A stretch of DNA of 64,000 nt from Burkholderia sp052045245 (GTDB lineage Bacteria; Pseudomonadota; Gammaproteobacteria; Burkholderiales; Burkholderiaceae), in the NCBI RefSeq assembly GCF_052045245.1, contig NZ_JBQEON010000004.1:1-64000 (forward strand), given 5' to 3'. The notes under the pieces are model-generated. The model had not been told where the DNA came from. It ran no database searches and worked only from the letters and a program-made list of their open reading frames with translations. This document shows, one piece after another, positions 33,167 through 41,721 of the stretch. Made by a program: the position numbers and the translations under genes. The first letter of the stretch is position 1. The number at the start of each line of letters is the position of its first letter.

Positions 33167-35445
33167 CAGTCGCGCACGCAGTCGACGAAGTACTCGACGC
33201 GACCGTTCACTTCTTCCGCGACGAGGCCGTGGATGTCGGTATGGAAGCCCGGGAAGCGTTCGTTGAAGTCGCGCGCGAACCGCAGGTAGTTCATGATCGT
33301 CTTGTTGAAGCGCTCGCCCGGAATCAGGAGTGGAATGCCCGGCGGGTACGGCGTGAGCAGGATGCTCGTCACGCGGCCTTCGAGCTCGTCGAGCGGCACG
33401 CGGTCGATCTTGCGGTGCGCGAGCTTCGCGAACGCATCCGACGGCTTCATCGCCGGCTCCATGTCCGACAGGTACATCTCCGTCGTCAGGCGCGCGATGT
33501 CGTTCGCACGGTACACGTCGTGGATCTGCGTGCACAGGTCGCGCAGGCCGACGCGCTCGTAGCGCGGATGCTGCGCGACGAATTCCGGCAGCACGCGCCA
33601 CAGCGGCTGATTGTTGTCGTAGTCGTCCTTGAACTGCTGCAGCTCGGTCACCATCGAGTTCCAGCGGCCCTTCGTGATGCCGATCGTGAACATGATGAAG
33701 AACGAGTACAGGCCGGTCTTCTCGACGATGATCCCGTGCTCGGCCAGGTACTTCGTGACGATCGCGGCCGGAATGCCGGTCTCGCCGAACTCGCCGTCGA
33801 CGTCGAGCCCCGGCGTGATGATCGTCGCCTTGATCGGGTCGAGCATGTTGAAGCCTTCCGCCAGCGGGCCGAAGCCGTGCCAGTGGTCGTTCGGCTTCAG
33901 CATCCAGTCGTCGCGCGAACCGATGCCCTCTTCGGACAGCTCGTCCGGACCCCACACGCTGAAGAACCAGTCGTCGCCGTATTCGGCGTCGACCTTGCGC
34001 ATCGCGCGGCGGAAGTCGATCGCCTCGGCGATCGATTCCTCGACGAGCGCGGTGCCGCCCGGCGGCTCCATCATCGCGGCCGCGACGTCGCACGACGCGA
34101 TGATCGCGTACTGCGGGCTCGTCGACGTGTGCATCAGGTACGCCTCGTTGAAGCGGTGCTTGTCGAACGTGCGGTTCTCCGAATCCTGCACGACGATCTG
34201 CGACGCCTGCGAGATGCCCGCGAGCAGCTTGTGCGTCGAGTGCGTCGCGAACACGAGCGCGCCCGTGCGCGGACGGCCGTCGCCGATCGCGTGCATGTCG
34301 CGGTAGAAGTCGTGGAACGTCGCGTGCGGCAGCCACGCTTCGTCGAAGTGCAGCGTGTCGACCAGGTCGCCGAGAAGATCCTTGATCATCTCGACGTTGT
34401 AGACGACGCCGTCGTACGTGCTCTGCGTGATCGTCAGGATCCGCGGCTTCATGTCCGGATTTTCGCGCAGCGCCTCGCGCGCGAACGGGTTCGCCTCGAT
34501 CTTCTTGCGGATGTTTTCCGGCTTGAATTCTTCGCGCGGGATCGGCCCGATGATGCCGAAATGGTTGCGCGTCGGCGTGAGGAACACCGGAATCGCGCCC
34601 GTCATCGTGATCGCGTGCAGGATCGACTTGTGGCAGTTGCGGTCGACCAGCACGATGTCGCCGGGTGCGACCGTCGCGTGCCAGACGATCTTGTTCGACG
34701 TCGACGTGCCGTTGGTCACGAAGAACAGGTGGTCCGCGCTGAAGATGCGCGCCGCGTTACGCTCGGACGCCGCGACCGGGCCCGTGTGATCGAGCAGCTG
34801 GCCGAGTTCGTCGACGGCGTTGCAGACGTCCGCGCGCAGCATGTTTTCGCCGAAGAACTGGTGGAACATCTGGCCGAGCGGATTCTTCAGGAACGCAACG
34901 CCGCCCGAGTGGCCCGGGCAGTGCCACGAGTACGAGCCTTCGTCGGCGTACTTCACCAGTTCCTTGAAGAACGGCGGCGCGAGCGAGTCGAGATAGACCT
35001 TCGCCTCGCGGATGATGTGGCGCGCGACGAACTCCGGCGTGTCCTCGAACATGTGGATGAAGCCGTGCAGTTCGCGCAGGATGTCGTTCGGCAGGTGCCG
35101 CGACGTGCGCGTCTCGCCGTACAGGAAGATCGGGATGTCCGCGTTGCGGCGGCGCACTTCGGTGACGAACGCGCGCAGCTCGATGATCGCGGTCGCCAGC
35201 TCGGGCAGCTCGCCGTCCGGGCCCGTTTCGCCGAGCATGAGTTCGTCGTCGTCGATCGACAGGATGAAGCACGACGCGCGGCTCGATTGCTGCGCGAACG
35301 ACGTCAGATCGCCGTAGCTCGTGAGGCCGAGGACTTCGACGCCCTCCTTCTCGATCGCTTCGGCCAACGCCCGGATGCCGGAGCCCGAGATGTTCTCGGA
35401 GCGGAAATCTTCGTCGATGATGACGACGGGGAAACGAAACTTCAT
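33166..35445 (-). CDS. PLP-dependent arginine/lysine/ornithine decarboxylase
   Basis: A 759-residue member of the prokaryotic Orn/Lys/Arg decarboxylase class (AdiA, LdcC, SpeF). The order is an N-terminal wing domain (1-150), a PLP-binding core and a C-terminal domain. The core shows SYSWHCPGHSGGVAFLKNP, FFVTNGTSTSNKIV, LHFDEAWLPHA with the PLP-pairing Asp368, and K406 in ATHSTHKLLAG as the Schiff-base lysine. It converts a basic amino acid to its polyamine precursor and consumes protons. Which amino acid it uses cannot be fixed from sequence; arginine is a common call in Burkholderia. Follows dcd by 81 bp. Confidence 0.93.
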   Translation of the reverse strand: MKFRFPVVIIDEDFRSENISGSGIRALAEAIEKEGVEVLGLTSYGDLTSFAQQSSRASCFILSIDDDELMLGETGPDGELPELATAIIELRAFVTEVRRRNADIPIFLYGETRTSRHLPNDILRELHGFIHMFEDTPEFVARHIIREAKVYLDSLAPPFFKELVKYADEGSYSWHCPGHSGGVAFLKNPLGQMFHQFFGENMLRADVCNAVDELGQLLDHTGPVAASERNAARIFSADHLFFVTNGTSTSNKIVWHATVAPGDIVLVDRNCHKSILHAITMTGAIPVFLTPTRNHFGIIGPIPREEFKPENIRKKIEANPFAREALRENPDMKPRILTITQSTYDGVVYNVEMIKDLLGDLVDTLHFDEAWLPHATFHDFYRDMHAIGDGRPRTGALVFATHSTHKLLAGISQASQIVVQDSENRTFDKHRFNEAYLMHTSTSPQYAIIASCDVAAAMMEPPGGTALVEESIAEAIDFRRAMRKVDAEYGDDWFFSVWGPDELSEEGIGSRDDWMLKPNDHWHGFGPLAEGFNMLDPIKATIITPGLDVDGEFGETGIPAAIVTKYLAEHGIIVEKTGLYSFFIMFTIGITKGRWNSMVTELQQFKDDYDNNQPLWRVLPEFVAQHPRYERVGLRDLCTQIHDVYRANDIARLTTEMYLSDMEPAMKPSDAFAKLAHRKIDRVPLDELEGRVTSILLTPYPPGIPLLIPGERFNKTIMNYLRFARDFNERFPGFHTDIHGLVAEEVNGRVEYFVDCVRD

Positions 35446-35526
35446 GGGCGATTCTCCAAAAAGAACGACCGCGGCGCGTCACGCGCAGCGGTCACCCGGA
35501 AACTGGTGAGACGTTATGCAACCAGA

Positions 35527-36096
35527 TCAGGTTTTCGGCAGCGTGACACCGCGCTGACCCTGATACTTGCCGCCGCGATCGGCGTACGACACGTCGCACA
35601 CCTCGTCGCTCTCGAAGAACAGCACCTGCGCGACACCTTCGTTCGCGTAGATCTTCGCGGGCAGCGGCGTGGTATTCGAAAATTCCAGCGTGACGTAGCC
35701 TTCCCACTCGGGTTCGAACGGCGTCACGTTGACGATGATCCCGCAGCGGGCGTACGTCGACTTGCCGAGGCAGACGGTCAGCACGGTGCGCGGGATGCGG
35801 AAATATTCGACGGTGCGGGCCAGCGCGAACGAGTTCGGCGGGATGATGCACACGTCGCCCTTGAAATCGACAAACGAACCCTCGTCGAAGTTCTTCGGAT
35901 CGACGATCGTCGAGTTGATGTTCGTGAAGATCTTGAATTCGTCCGCGCAGCGGATGTCGTAGCCGTAGCTCGACGTGCCGTAGCTGACGATCCTGCGACC
36001 GTCCTCGGACGCGCGAACCTGATCGGGCACGAACGGCTCGATCATCTTGTGTTCTTCGGCCATGCGCCGAATCCACTTGTCGGACTTGATGCTCAT
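35527..36096 (-). CDS. dcd: dCTP deaminase
   Basis: A 189-residue trimeric enzyme that converts dCTP to dUTP for thymidylate synthesis. The ATG at 36096 ([16 protein letters not shown]) gives almost the same length as the E. coli enzyme; the longer open frame upstream is not conserved. Active-site blocks are [40 protein letters not shown] (Ser and Arg) and [10 protein letters not shown] (catalytic Glu). The C-terminus [11 protein letters not shown] is typical. Probably leads an operon with the decarboxylase and the LprI-like gene. Confidence 0.97.
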
Positions 36097-36291
36097 GCCA
36101 GCCTCCGCCGGGCCGTCCCAAGGTGGCTGGCCGTCCCCTCGGGGGACAGCGAACAAAGTGAGCGTTGGGGTCGTTTCATATTGGGGCGCCAGGAAACGCT
36201 GCGTGACGGTAAACGACGGCCGCCGGTTCAAGGCGGCGGCCGGGGAAGGCGCACATTTTACGCGATCATCGGCTCGCGCACGCGGCGGCCG

Positions 36292-36828
36292 TCAACGGAT
36301 CACGCCGCACGCGAGCGCGGGCCCCGCACCATGCTGCGGAAACGCCGGATCGCTCGACTCGCGGTGGACCAGCGCCGCGCGGTTCAGCGCGGAACGCACG
36401 CCATCGAGGGCCAGATCGGGAGCGACGATGAAACCGGCCGCGACGCCGTTCGCATCCGCGTGGATGTTGCCGAGATCGCCGGCGACTCGCGCGCCCGCGC
36501 GCAGCCGGTCGGCCGCCGGCGCGAACACCTGGCCGGCGCTCGAGCCGTCGCCCGCATTGCAGTCGCCGCGCTCGTGCACCTGCAGCGCGTGATCGCTGTT
36601 CGGCGGCAGGCCGACCAGGTTGTACGTGACCTGAACGCCGTCCGGGCGTTCGACGAACGACACCGCGCCGCGCGTCTGCGAGCCGACGGTCGGCTGCAAC
36701 TGCGCGTCGGCGCGCTTTTCATGCGACGAGGAAAAAACAGTACAGCCGGCCAGCAGGCCCAGCGCGGCAGCGGCCAGCAGCGCGCGCCGCGCGCGGCCGG
36801 CGAGCACGCCGTGATGTCGTTGGTTCAT
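36292..36828 (-). CDS. Cu/Zn superoxide dismutase-like lipoprotein with missing metal ligands
   Basis: A 178-residue SodC-family protein. The lipobox LLAGC gives a lipidated Cys29, so it should sit in the outer or inner membrane facing the periplasm. The fold markers are present: HERGDC, AGDLGNI (Asp118) and ALACGVI, with C90 and C174 for the disulfide. The copper ligand corresponding to the first His of HxH is Gln83 (ALQVH). The bridging His of GGHFNP is Val101 (GQVFAP), and the zinc histidines of the following loop are absent (PAADRLRAG). Only H85 and H155 remain. Dismutase activity is therefore unlikely. Confidence 0.85.
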   Translation of the reverse strand: MNQRHHGVLAGRARRALLAAAALGLLAGCTVFSSSHEKRADAQLQPTVGSQTRGAVSFVERPDGVQVTYNLVGLPPNSDHALQVHERGDCNAGDGSSAGQVFAPAADRLRAGARVAGDLGNIHADANGVAAGFIVAPDLALDGVRSALNRAALVHRESSDPAFPQHGAGPALACGVIR

Positions 36829-36960
36829 TCGATCCTCATGCCGGCTGGCGGCCGTTTGATACGGCACTAGGCCGGGCGGGTAAAGGGACCCGGGAAAAGT
36901 CGCCATGATACCGTGCCTTGCGGCGCCGTAAACAGCGTGAGGCCCCGCCCCGCAAGGGTT

Positions 36961-38052
36961 TTACGTATTTTGAACAACGATCGACGGGAACTTCGACGTC
37001 ATGTCGCGCGCGCGCTCGGCAATCGCCAGCGCAACGCCGCGCGCGATGTCGCGGTAGCGCCGCGCCAGCGCGCCGTCCGGGTCGGCCGCAACCGTCGGCG
37101 TGCCGCTGTCGGCGCGCTCGCGGATCGCGATGTCGAGCGGCAGGCTGCCGAGCACGTTCACGCCGTAATCCTGCGCCATCCGCGCGGCCCCGCCCGCGCC
37201 GAAGACATGCTCTTCGTGGCCGCAGTTCGAGCAGACGTGGATGCTCATGTTCTCGACGATCCCGAGGATCGGAATCCCGACCTTCTCGAACATCTTCAAG
37301 CCCTTCTTCGCGTCGAGCAGCGCGATGTCCTGCGGCGTCGTCACGATCACGGCGCCCGTCACCGGCACGCGCTGCGCGAGCGTGAGCTGGATGTCGCCCG
37401 TGCCCGGCGGCATGTCGACGATCAGGTAGTCGAGCTCGCGCCAGTTGGTCTGGCGCAGCAGCTGCTCGAGCGCCGACGTCGCCATCGGGCCGCGCCACAC
37501 CATCGGATTGTCTTCCTCGATCAGGAAGCCGATCGAGTTCGCCTGCAGCCCGTGGCCGACCAGCGGATTCATCGACTGGTTGTCCGGCGACTCGGGGCGC
37601 TGGCCGTGAATGCCGAGCATCGTCGGCAGCGACGGGCCGTAGATGTCGGCGTCGAGAATGCCGACCGACGCGCCTTCCGCCGCGAGCGCGAGCGCGAGGT
37701 TGACGGCCGTCGTGCTCTTGCCGACACCGCCCTTGCCCGACGCGACCGCGACGATGTTCTTCACGTTCGGCAGCAGCTTCACGCCGCGCTGCACCGTGTG
37801 CGCGACGATGTCCTGCGACACGGCGACGCGTGCGTCGCGCACGCCCGGCACGGCCTTCAGCGCATCGGCGATGCGCGCGCGCACGTCGTCGTGCTGGCTG
37901 CGCGCCGGATAGCCGAGCACCACGTCGAGCGTCACGGCATCGCCGTCGATCGCGACGTTGCGCACGCCCTTGTTCGCCGCGTACGGACGGCCGGTATTGG
38001 GGTCGACGACAGCCGCCAGCGCGGCGTCGACTTGTGCCCGGTCAATGCTCAT
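36961..38052 (-). CDS. apbC: Iron-sulfur cluster carrier, Mrp/ApbC/NBP35 family ATPase
   Basis: A 363-residue P-loop protein that binds and transfers 4Fe-4S clusters. The ATG at 38052 gives MSIDRAQVDAALAAV, the start of an N-terminal DUF59/MIP18-like domain (1-90). The ATPase begins with the deviant Walker A GKGGVGKST (106-114). DMPPGTGDIQLTLAQ and ENMSIHVCSNCGHEEHVFG follow, the last holding the CxxC that binds the cluster. It is divergent from the OmpA-like gene and adjacent to metG, as is usual in beta-proteobacteria. Confidence 0.96.
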   Translation of the reverse strand: MSIDRAQVDAALAAVVDPNTGRPYAANKGVRNVAIDGDAVTLDVVLGYPARSQHDDVRARIADALKAVPGVRDARVAVSQDIVAHTVQRGVKLLPNVKNIVAVASGKGGVGKSTTAVNLALALAAEGASVGILDADIYGPSLPTMLGIHGQRPESPDNQSMNPLVGHGLQANSIGFLIEEDNPMVWRGPMATSALEQLLRQTNWRELDYLIVDMPPGTGDIQLTLAQRVPVTGAVIVTTPQDIALLDAKKGLKMFEKVGIPILGIVENMSIHVCSNCGHEEHVFGAGGAARMAQDYGVNVLGSLPLDIAIRERADSGTPTVAADPDGALARRYRDIARGVALAIAERARDMTSKFPSIVVQNT

Positions 38053-38405
38053 CGAAACTCCGTGAAAACGTTTTTCTCTCGCGCAAACGTCAAGAAATAT
38101 CAAATAACGCTGCGAAACGCGGGAAAAGTGAAAGAATCTGTTGCACGCCATTGCGCGAACGCGCGCGCTGGCGCAATCTTCGCGTGCGGCATGCTATGGG
38201 GCCAAATCGGCCACGAACCGCCTATATTGTAGAGGCTGACGCGCCACCCTGTCCGAACAGCCACGCTGGCGAACAGGGCATGCGACCGCCTCGGCGGCTG
38301 CCGCGGGCGCGGGCCGGCCCTCCTTTTTCGGGCAGCCCGTGTACGGAGCCGTAACTGTTGTTTGTCATTGTTGTCGACTCGTTCAAACCAAGAGAGGAAT
38401 CCAAG
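38053..38405. other. Divergent intergenic region between apbC and the OmpA-like gene
   Basis: This 353-bp spacer contains a -10-like TATATT at 38223-38228 and an AT-rich stretch next to apbC (38060-38140) that probably carries its promoter. No gene is seen. Confidence 0.45.
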
Positions 38406-39047
38406 ATGAACATGAAAATCGCGACTCGCCTGTCCGTCTTCGCACTCGCCGGCGCACTGCTGGCAGGCTGCGCCACGCAGCAAGGCAACAACGCGGCCGT
38501 CGGCACCGGCACGGGTGCGGCGCTGGGCGCGGGCATCGGCGCACTGGCTGGTGGCGGCAAGGGCGCGGCGATCGGCGCGGGCGTCGGCGCACTGGTCGGC
38601 GGCGTGACGGGTTACAACTGGCAAGCGATCAAGAACAAGCTCGCGCCGTCGGCAGCCAAGACGGGCACGCAAGTGACCGAGCAGCCGGACGGCTCGCTCA
38701 AGCTGAACGTGCCGAGCTCGGTGACGTTCGCGACCAACCAGTACGCGATCACGCCGGCCTTCACGCCGCTGCTGAACGACCTGGCGACGACGCTGAACCA
38801 GAACCCGCAAGTGACGGCATCGGTCGTCGGCTACACGGACAGCACGGGTTCGCAGCAGCTGAACCAGACGCTGTCGCAGAACCGCGCGCAGAGCGTCGTG
38901 AACGCGCTCGTGCAGCGCGGCGTCGCCGGCGGCCGCCTGGCGGCACAGGGCATGGGCCCGTCGAACCCGATCGCGGACAACGCGACCGAAGCCGGCCGCG
39001 CGCAAAACCGTCGCGTCGAGATCTACCTGCGCGCAGCGCAACAGTAA
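38406..39047 (+). CDS. OmpA-family outer-membrane lipoprotein with glycine zipper
   Basis: A 213-residue lipoprotein. AGAGGAATCCAAG precedes ATG 38406. The lipobox LLAGC gives Cys22. A glycine-zipper region (about 34-68, GTGTGAALGAGIGALAGGGK) follows, then an OmpA C-terminal peptidoglycan-binding domain (about 100-210) with VTFATNQYAITPAF, GYTDSTGS and NRRVEIYL. It resembles YiaD-type proteins. It probably tethers the outer membrane to peptidoglycan. Single gene with its own leader. Confidence 0.93.
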   Translation: MNMKIATRLSVFALAGALLAGCATQQGNNAAVGTGTGAALGAGIGALAGGGKGAAIGAGVGALVGGVTGYNWQAIKNKLAPSAAKTGTQVTEQPDGSLKLNVPSSVTFATNQYAITPAFTPLLNDLATTLNQNPQVTASVVGYTDSTGSQQLNQTLSQNRAQSVVNALVQRGVAGGRLAAQGMGPSNPIADNATEAGRAQNRRVEIYLRAAQQ

Positions 39048-39426
39048 GCATCGCAACGAGAGGAAACCGGGGCGTGCGCGGCGCGCACGGCCCCGCCGCC
39101 GCGGGCGTGCAACGGGACCGGCAACAAATCGAAAAAATTTTCGAACTTCCGTCCCGGCCTGCGGTCTGTCTTTACGGTACGCGGCCGGCGCTGCCGGCGC
39201 GTCACCATTCTCCTCTTGTCGTTGTTGCTCCGGGGCCGTATCCGCCCCGGTTTTTTTTTGCCCGAAATTCGCGTGCTGCGTTGCAGCATGACACCGCCCG
39301 GCACGCTGCCCCGGCGGTCCCGCCCGTCTCGGCGCCCGGTCCACGGCACCGGCCCCGACTGACCTCCCTGCACCCCTGCTAGAATCGCAGTTTCCGTCGT
39401 TTTCCCGCCGTTCTTCTACAGACCCT
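39048..39426. other. Intergenic region between the OmpA-like gene and metG
   Basis: This 379-bp spacer contains the terminator at 39230-39260 and a -10-like TAGAAT at 39381-39386, about 40 bp before metG. No gene is seen. Confidence 0.5.
39230..39260 (+). terminator. Intrinsic terminator downstream of the OmpA-like gene
   Basis: CCGGGGC (39230-39236) and GCCCCGG (39244-39250), followed by nine Ts. It lies 180 bp after the stop codon, which leaves a long 3' leader that might hold a small RNA. Confidence 0.9.
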
Positions 39427-41589
39427 ATGTCCGCATCCGACCTCACTTCCGTGCAGGCCGCGGCGCCGCAAGGCAGCCGCCAGATCCTCGTTACGTCCGC
39501 TCTGCCCTATGCCAACGGCCAGATCCACATCGGCCACCTGGTCGAGTACATCCAGACCGACATCTGGGTTCGGACGCTGCGAATGCACGGCCATGAGGTC
39601 TACTACATCGGTGCCGACGACACGCACGGCACGCCGGTCATGCTGCGCGCGGAGAAGGAAGGCCTCACGCCGAAGCAGCTGATCGACCGCGTGTGGACCG
39701 AGCACAAGCGCGACTTCGACAGCTTCGGCGTGTCGTTCGACAACTTCTACTCGACCGACTCGGAAGAAAACCGCGTGCTGAGCGAGAAGATCTACCTCGC
39801 GCTGAAGGAAAACGGCCTGATCGCCGAGCGCGAGATCGAGCAGGCGTACGACCCCGTCAAGGAAATGTTCCTGCCGGACCGCTTCATCAAGGGCGAGTGC
39901 CCGAAGTGCCACGCGAAGGACCAGTACGGCGACAACTGCGAAGTGTGCGGCTCGACCTACCTGCCGACCGAACTGCTGAACCCGTACTCGGTCGTGTCGG
40001 GTGCGACGCCCGTGCGCAAGAAGTCGACGCACCACTTCTTCCGCCTGTCCGACCCGCGCTGCGAGTCGTTCCTGCGCGAATGGGTCAGCGGCCTCGCTCA
40101 GCCCGAAGCCACCAACAAGATGCGCGAGTGGCTCGGCGACGCCGGCGAAGCCAGGCTCGCCGACTGGGACATCTCGCGCGATGCGCCGTACTTCGGCTTC
40201 GAGATCCCGGGCGCGCCCGGCAAGTATTTCTACGTGTGGCTCGACGCGCCGGTCGGCTACTACGCGAGCTTCAAGAACCTGTGCGAGCGCAAGGACATCG
40301 ACTTCGACGCGTGGATCCGCTCGGGCTCGACGGCCGAGCAGTACCACTTCATCGGCAAGGACATCCTGTATTTCCACACGCTGTTCTGGCCGGCGATGCT
40401 CGAGTTCTCGGGCCACCGCACGCCGACCAACGTGTTCGCGCACGGCTTCCTGACGGTCGACGGCGCGAAGATGTCGAAGTCGCGCGGCACCTTCATCACC
40501 GCGCAGAGCTACATCGACACGGGCCTGAACCCCGAATGGCTGCGCTACTACTTCGCCGCGAAGCTGAACGCGACGATGGAAGACATCGACCTGAACCTCG
40601 ACGACTTCCAGGCGCGCGTGAACAGCGATCTCGTCGGCAAGTACGTAAACATCGCGAGCCGCGCGGCCGGTTTCCTGATCAAGCGTTTCGACGGCCGCGT
40701 GCAGGACAGCGCGATGAACCATCCGCTCGTCGCGAAGCTGCGCGACGCGATTCCCGCGATCGCCGCGAACTACGAAGCACGCGAGTACAGCCGCGCGCTG
40801 CGCCACACGATGGAGCTCGCGGATGAAGTGAACGCGTACGTCGACGGCGCGAAGCCGTGGGAACTCGCGAAGGATCCGGCCAATGCGGTCGCGTTGCACG
40901 AAAGCTGCAGCGTGAGCCTCGAGGCATTCCGGCTGCTGTCGCTCGCGCTGAAGCCGGTGATGCCGCGCGTCGCCGAATCGGTCGAAGCGTTCTTCGGGAT
41001 CGCACCGCTGACGTGGGCCGACGCCGCTGCGCCGCTGTCGTCGGCGCAGCCGATCAAGGCGTACCAGCACCTGATGACGCGGGTCGATCCGAAGCAGATC
41101 GACGCGCTGCTCGCCGCGAACCGCGATTCGCTGCAGGCCGAAGCCGCCGGCGCCGCTGCCGCGGGCGCGACCGCCGCCAAAGCCGCGAAGGATTCGAAGG
41201 GCGCCAAGGCAAACGCGAAGCCGGCCGCCGCGAACGGTGCCGACGACGGTCCGATCTCGATCGACGATTTCGCGAAGGTCGACCTGCGCATCGCGAAGAT
41301 CGTCGCGTGCCAGGCCGTCGAAGGCTCGGACAAGCTGCTGCAGCTCACGCTCGACATCGGCGAGGAAAAGACCCGCAACGTGTTCTCGGGCATCAAGTCC
41401 GCGTACCAGCCCGAGCAGCTCGTCGGCAAGCTGACGGTGATGGTCGCGAACCTCGCGCCGCGCAAGATGAAGTTCGGGCTGTCCGAAGGGATGGTGCTCG
41501 CCGCGTCGGCGACCGACGAGAAGGCCGAGCCGGGCCTCTACATCCTCGAGCCGCACAGCGGCGCGAAGCCCGGCATGCGCGTGAAGTAA
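39427..41589 (+). CDS. metG: Methionyl-tRNA synthetase
   Basis: A 720-residue class I synthetase that charges tRNA-Met. HIGH motif at 34-37 (GQIHIGHLVEY), zinc knuckle CPKC/CEVC near 158-178, KMSKS in GAKMSKSRGT, and a C-terminal EMAP/Trbp111-type tRNA-binding and dimerisation domain (ISIDDFAKVDLRIAKIVACQ). An Ala/Lys-rich linker of about 45 residues joins the anticodon domain to the EMAP domain. Single gene with its own terminator. Confidence 0.98.
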   Translation: MSASDLTSVQAAAPQGSRQILVTSALPYANGQIHIGHLVEYIQTDIWVRTLRMHGHEVYYIGADDTHGTPVMLRAEKEGLTPKQLIDRVWTEHKRDFDSFGVSFDNFYSTDSEENRVLSEKIYLALKENGLIAEREIEQAYDPVKEMFLPDRFIKGECPKCHAKDQYGDNCEVCGSTYLPTELLNPYSVVSGATPVRKKSTHHFFRLSDPRCESFLREWVSGLAQPEATNKMREWLGDAGEARLADWDISRDAPYFGFEIPGAPGKYFYVWLDAPVGYYASFKNLCERKDIDFDAWIRSGSTAEQYHFIGKDILYFHTLFWPAMLEFSGHRTPTNVFAHGFLTVDGAKMSKSRGTFITAQSYIDTGLNPEWLRYYFAAKLNATMEDIDLNLDDFQARVNSDLVGKYVNIASRAAGFLIKRFDGRVQDSAMNHPLVAKLRDAIPAIAANYEAREYSRALRHTMELADEVNAYVDGAKPWELAKDPANAVALHESCSVSLEAFRLLSLALKPVMPRVAESVEAFFGIAPLTWADAAAPLSSAQPIKAYQHLMTRVDPKQIDALLAANRDSLQAEAAGAAAAGATAAKAAKDSKGAKANAKPAAANGADDGPISIDDFAKVDLRIAKIVACQAVEGSDKLLQLTLDIGEEKTRNVFSGIKSAYQPEQLVGKLTVMVANLAPRKMKFGLSEGMVLAASATDEKAEPGLYILEPHSGAKPGMRVK

Positions 41590-41611
41590 GCCGCTCGAGC
41601 CGCTTGCGCAG

Positions 41612-41646
41612 AAAGGCCCCGCAAGATGCGTGCGGGGCCTTTTTTT
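41612..41646 (+). terminator. Intrinsic terminator of metG
   Basis: AAGGCCCCGCA and TGCGGGGCCT form the stem, followed by TTTTTT. Confidence 0.92.
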
Positions 41647-41721
41647 GTTTACGTCGCGCGACTGCCGACCGAATGCGAGGGCCGCGGCAACGATCACGCT
41701 GCACGCGGCATGCATGATCGG

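Noticed and set aside
33229..36870. A 1213-codon plus-strand frame opposite the decarboxylase, dcd and SOD-like genes
   Set aside because: It runs across three well-supported minus-strand genes and their spacers and has shadow-type composition.
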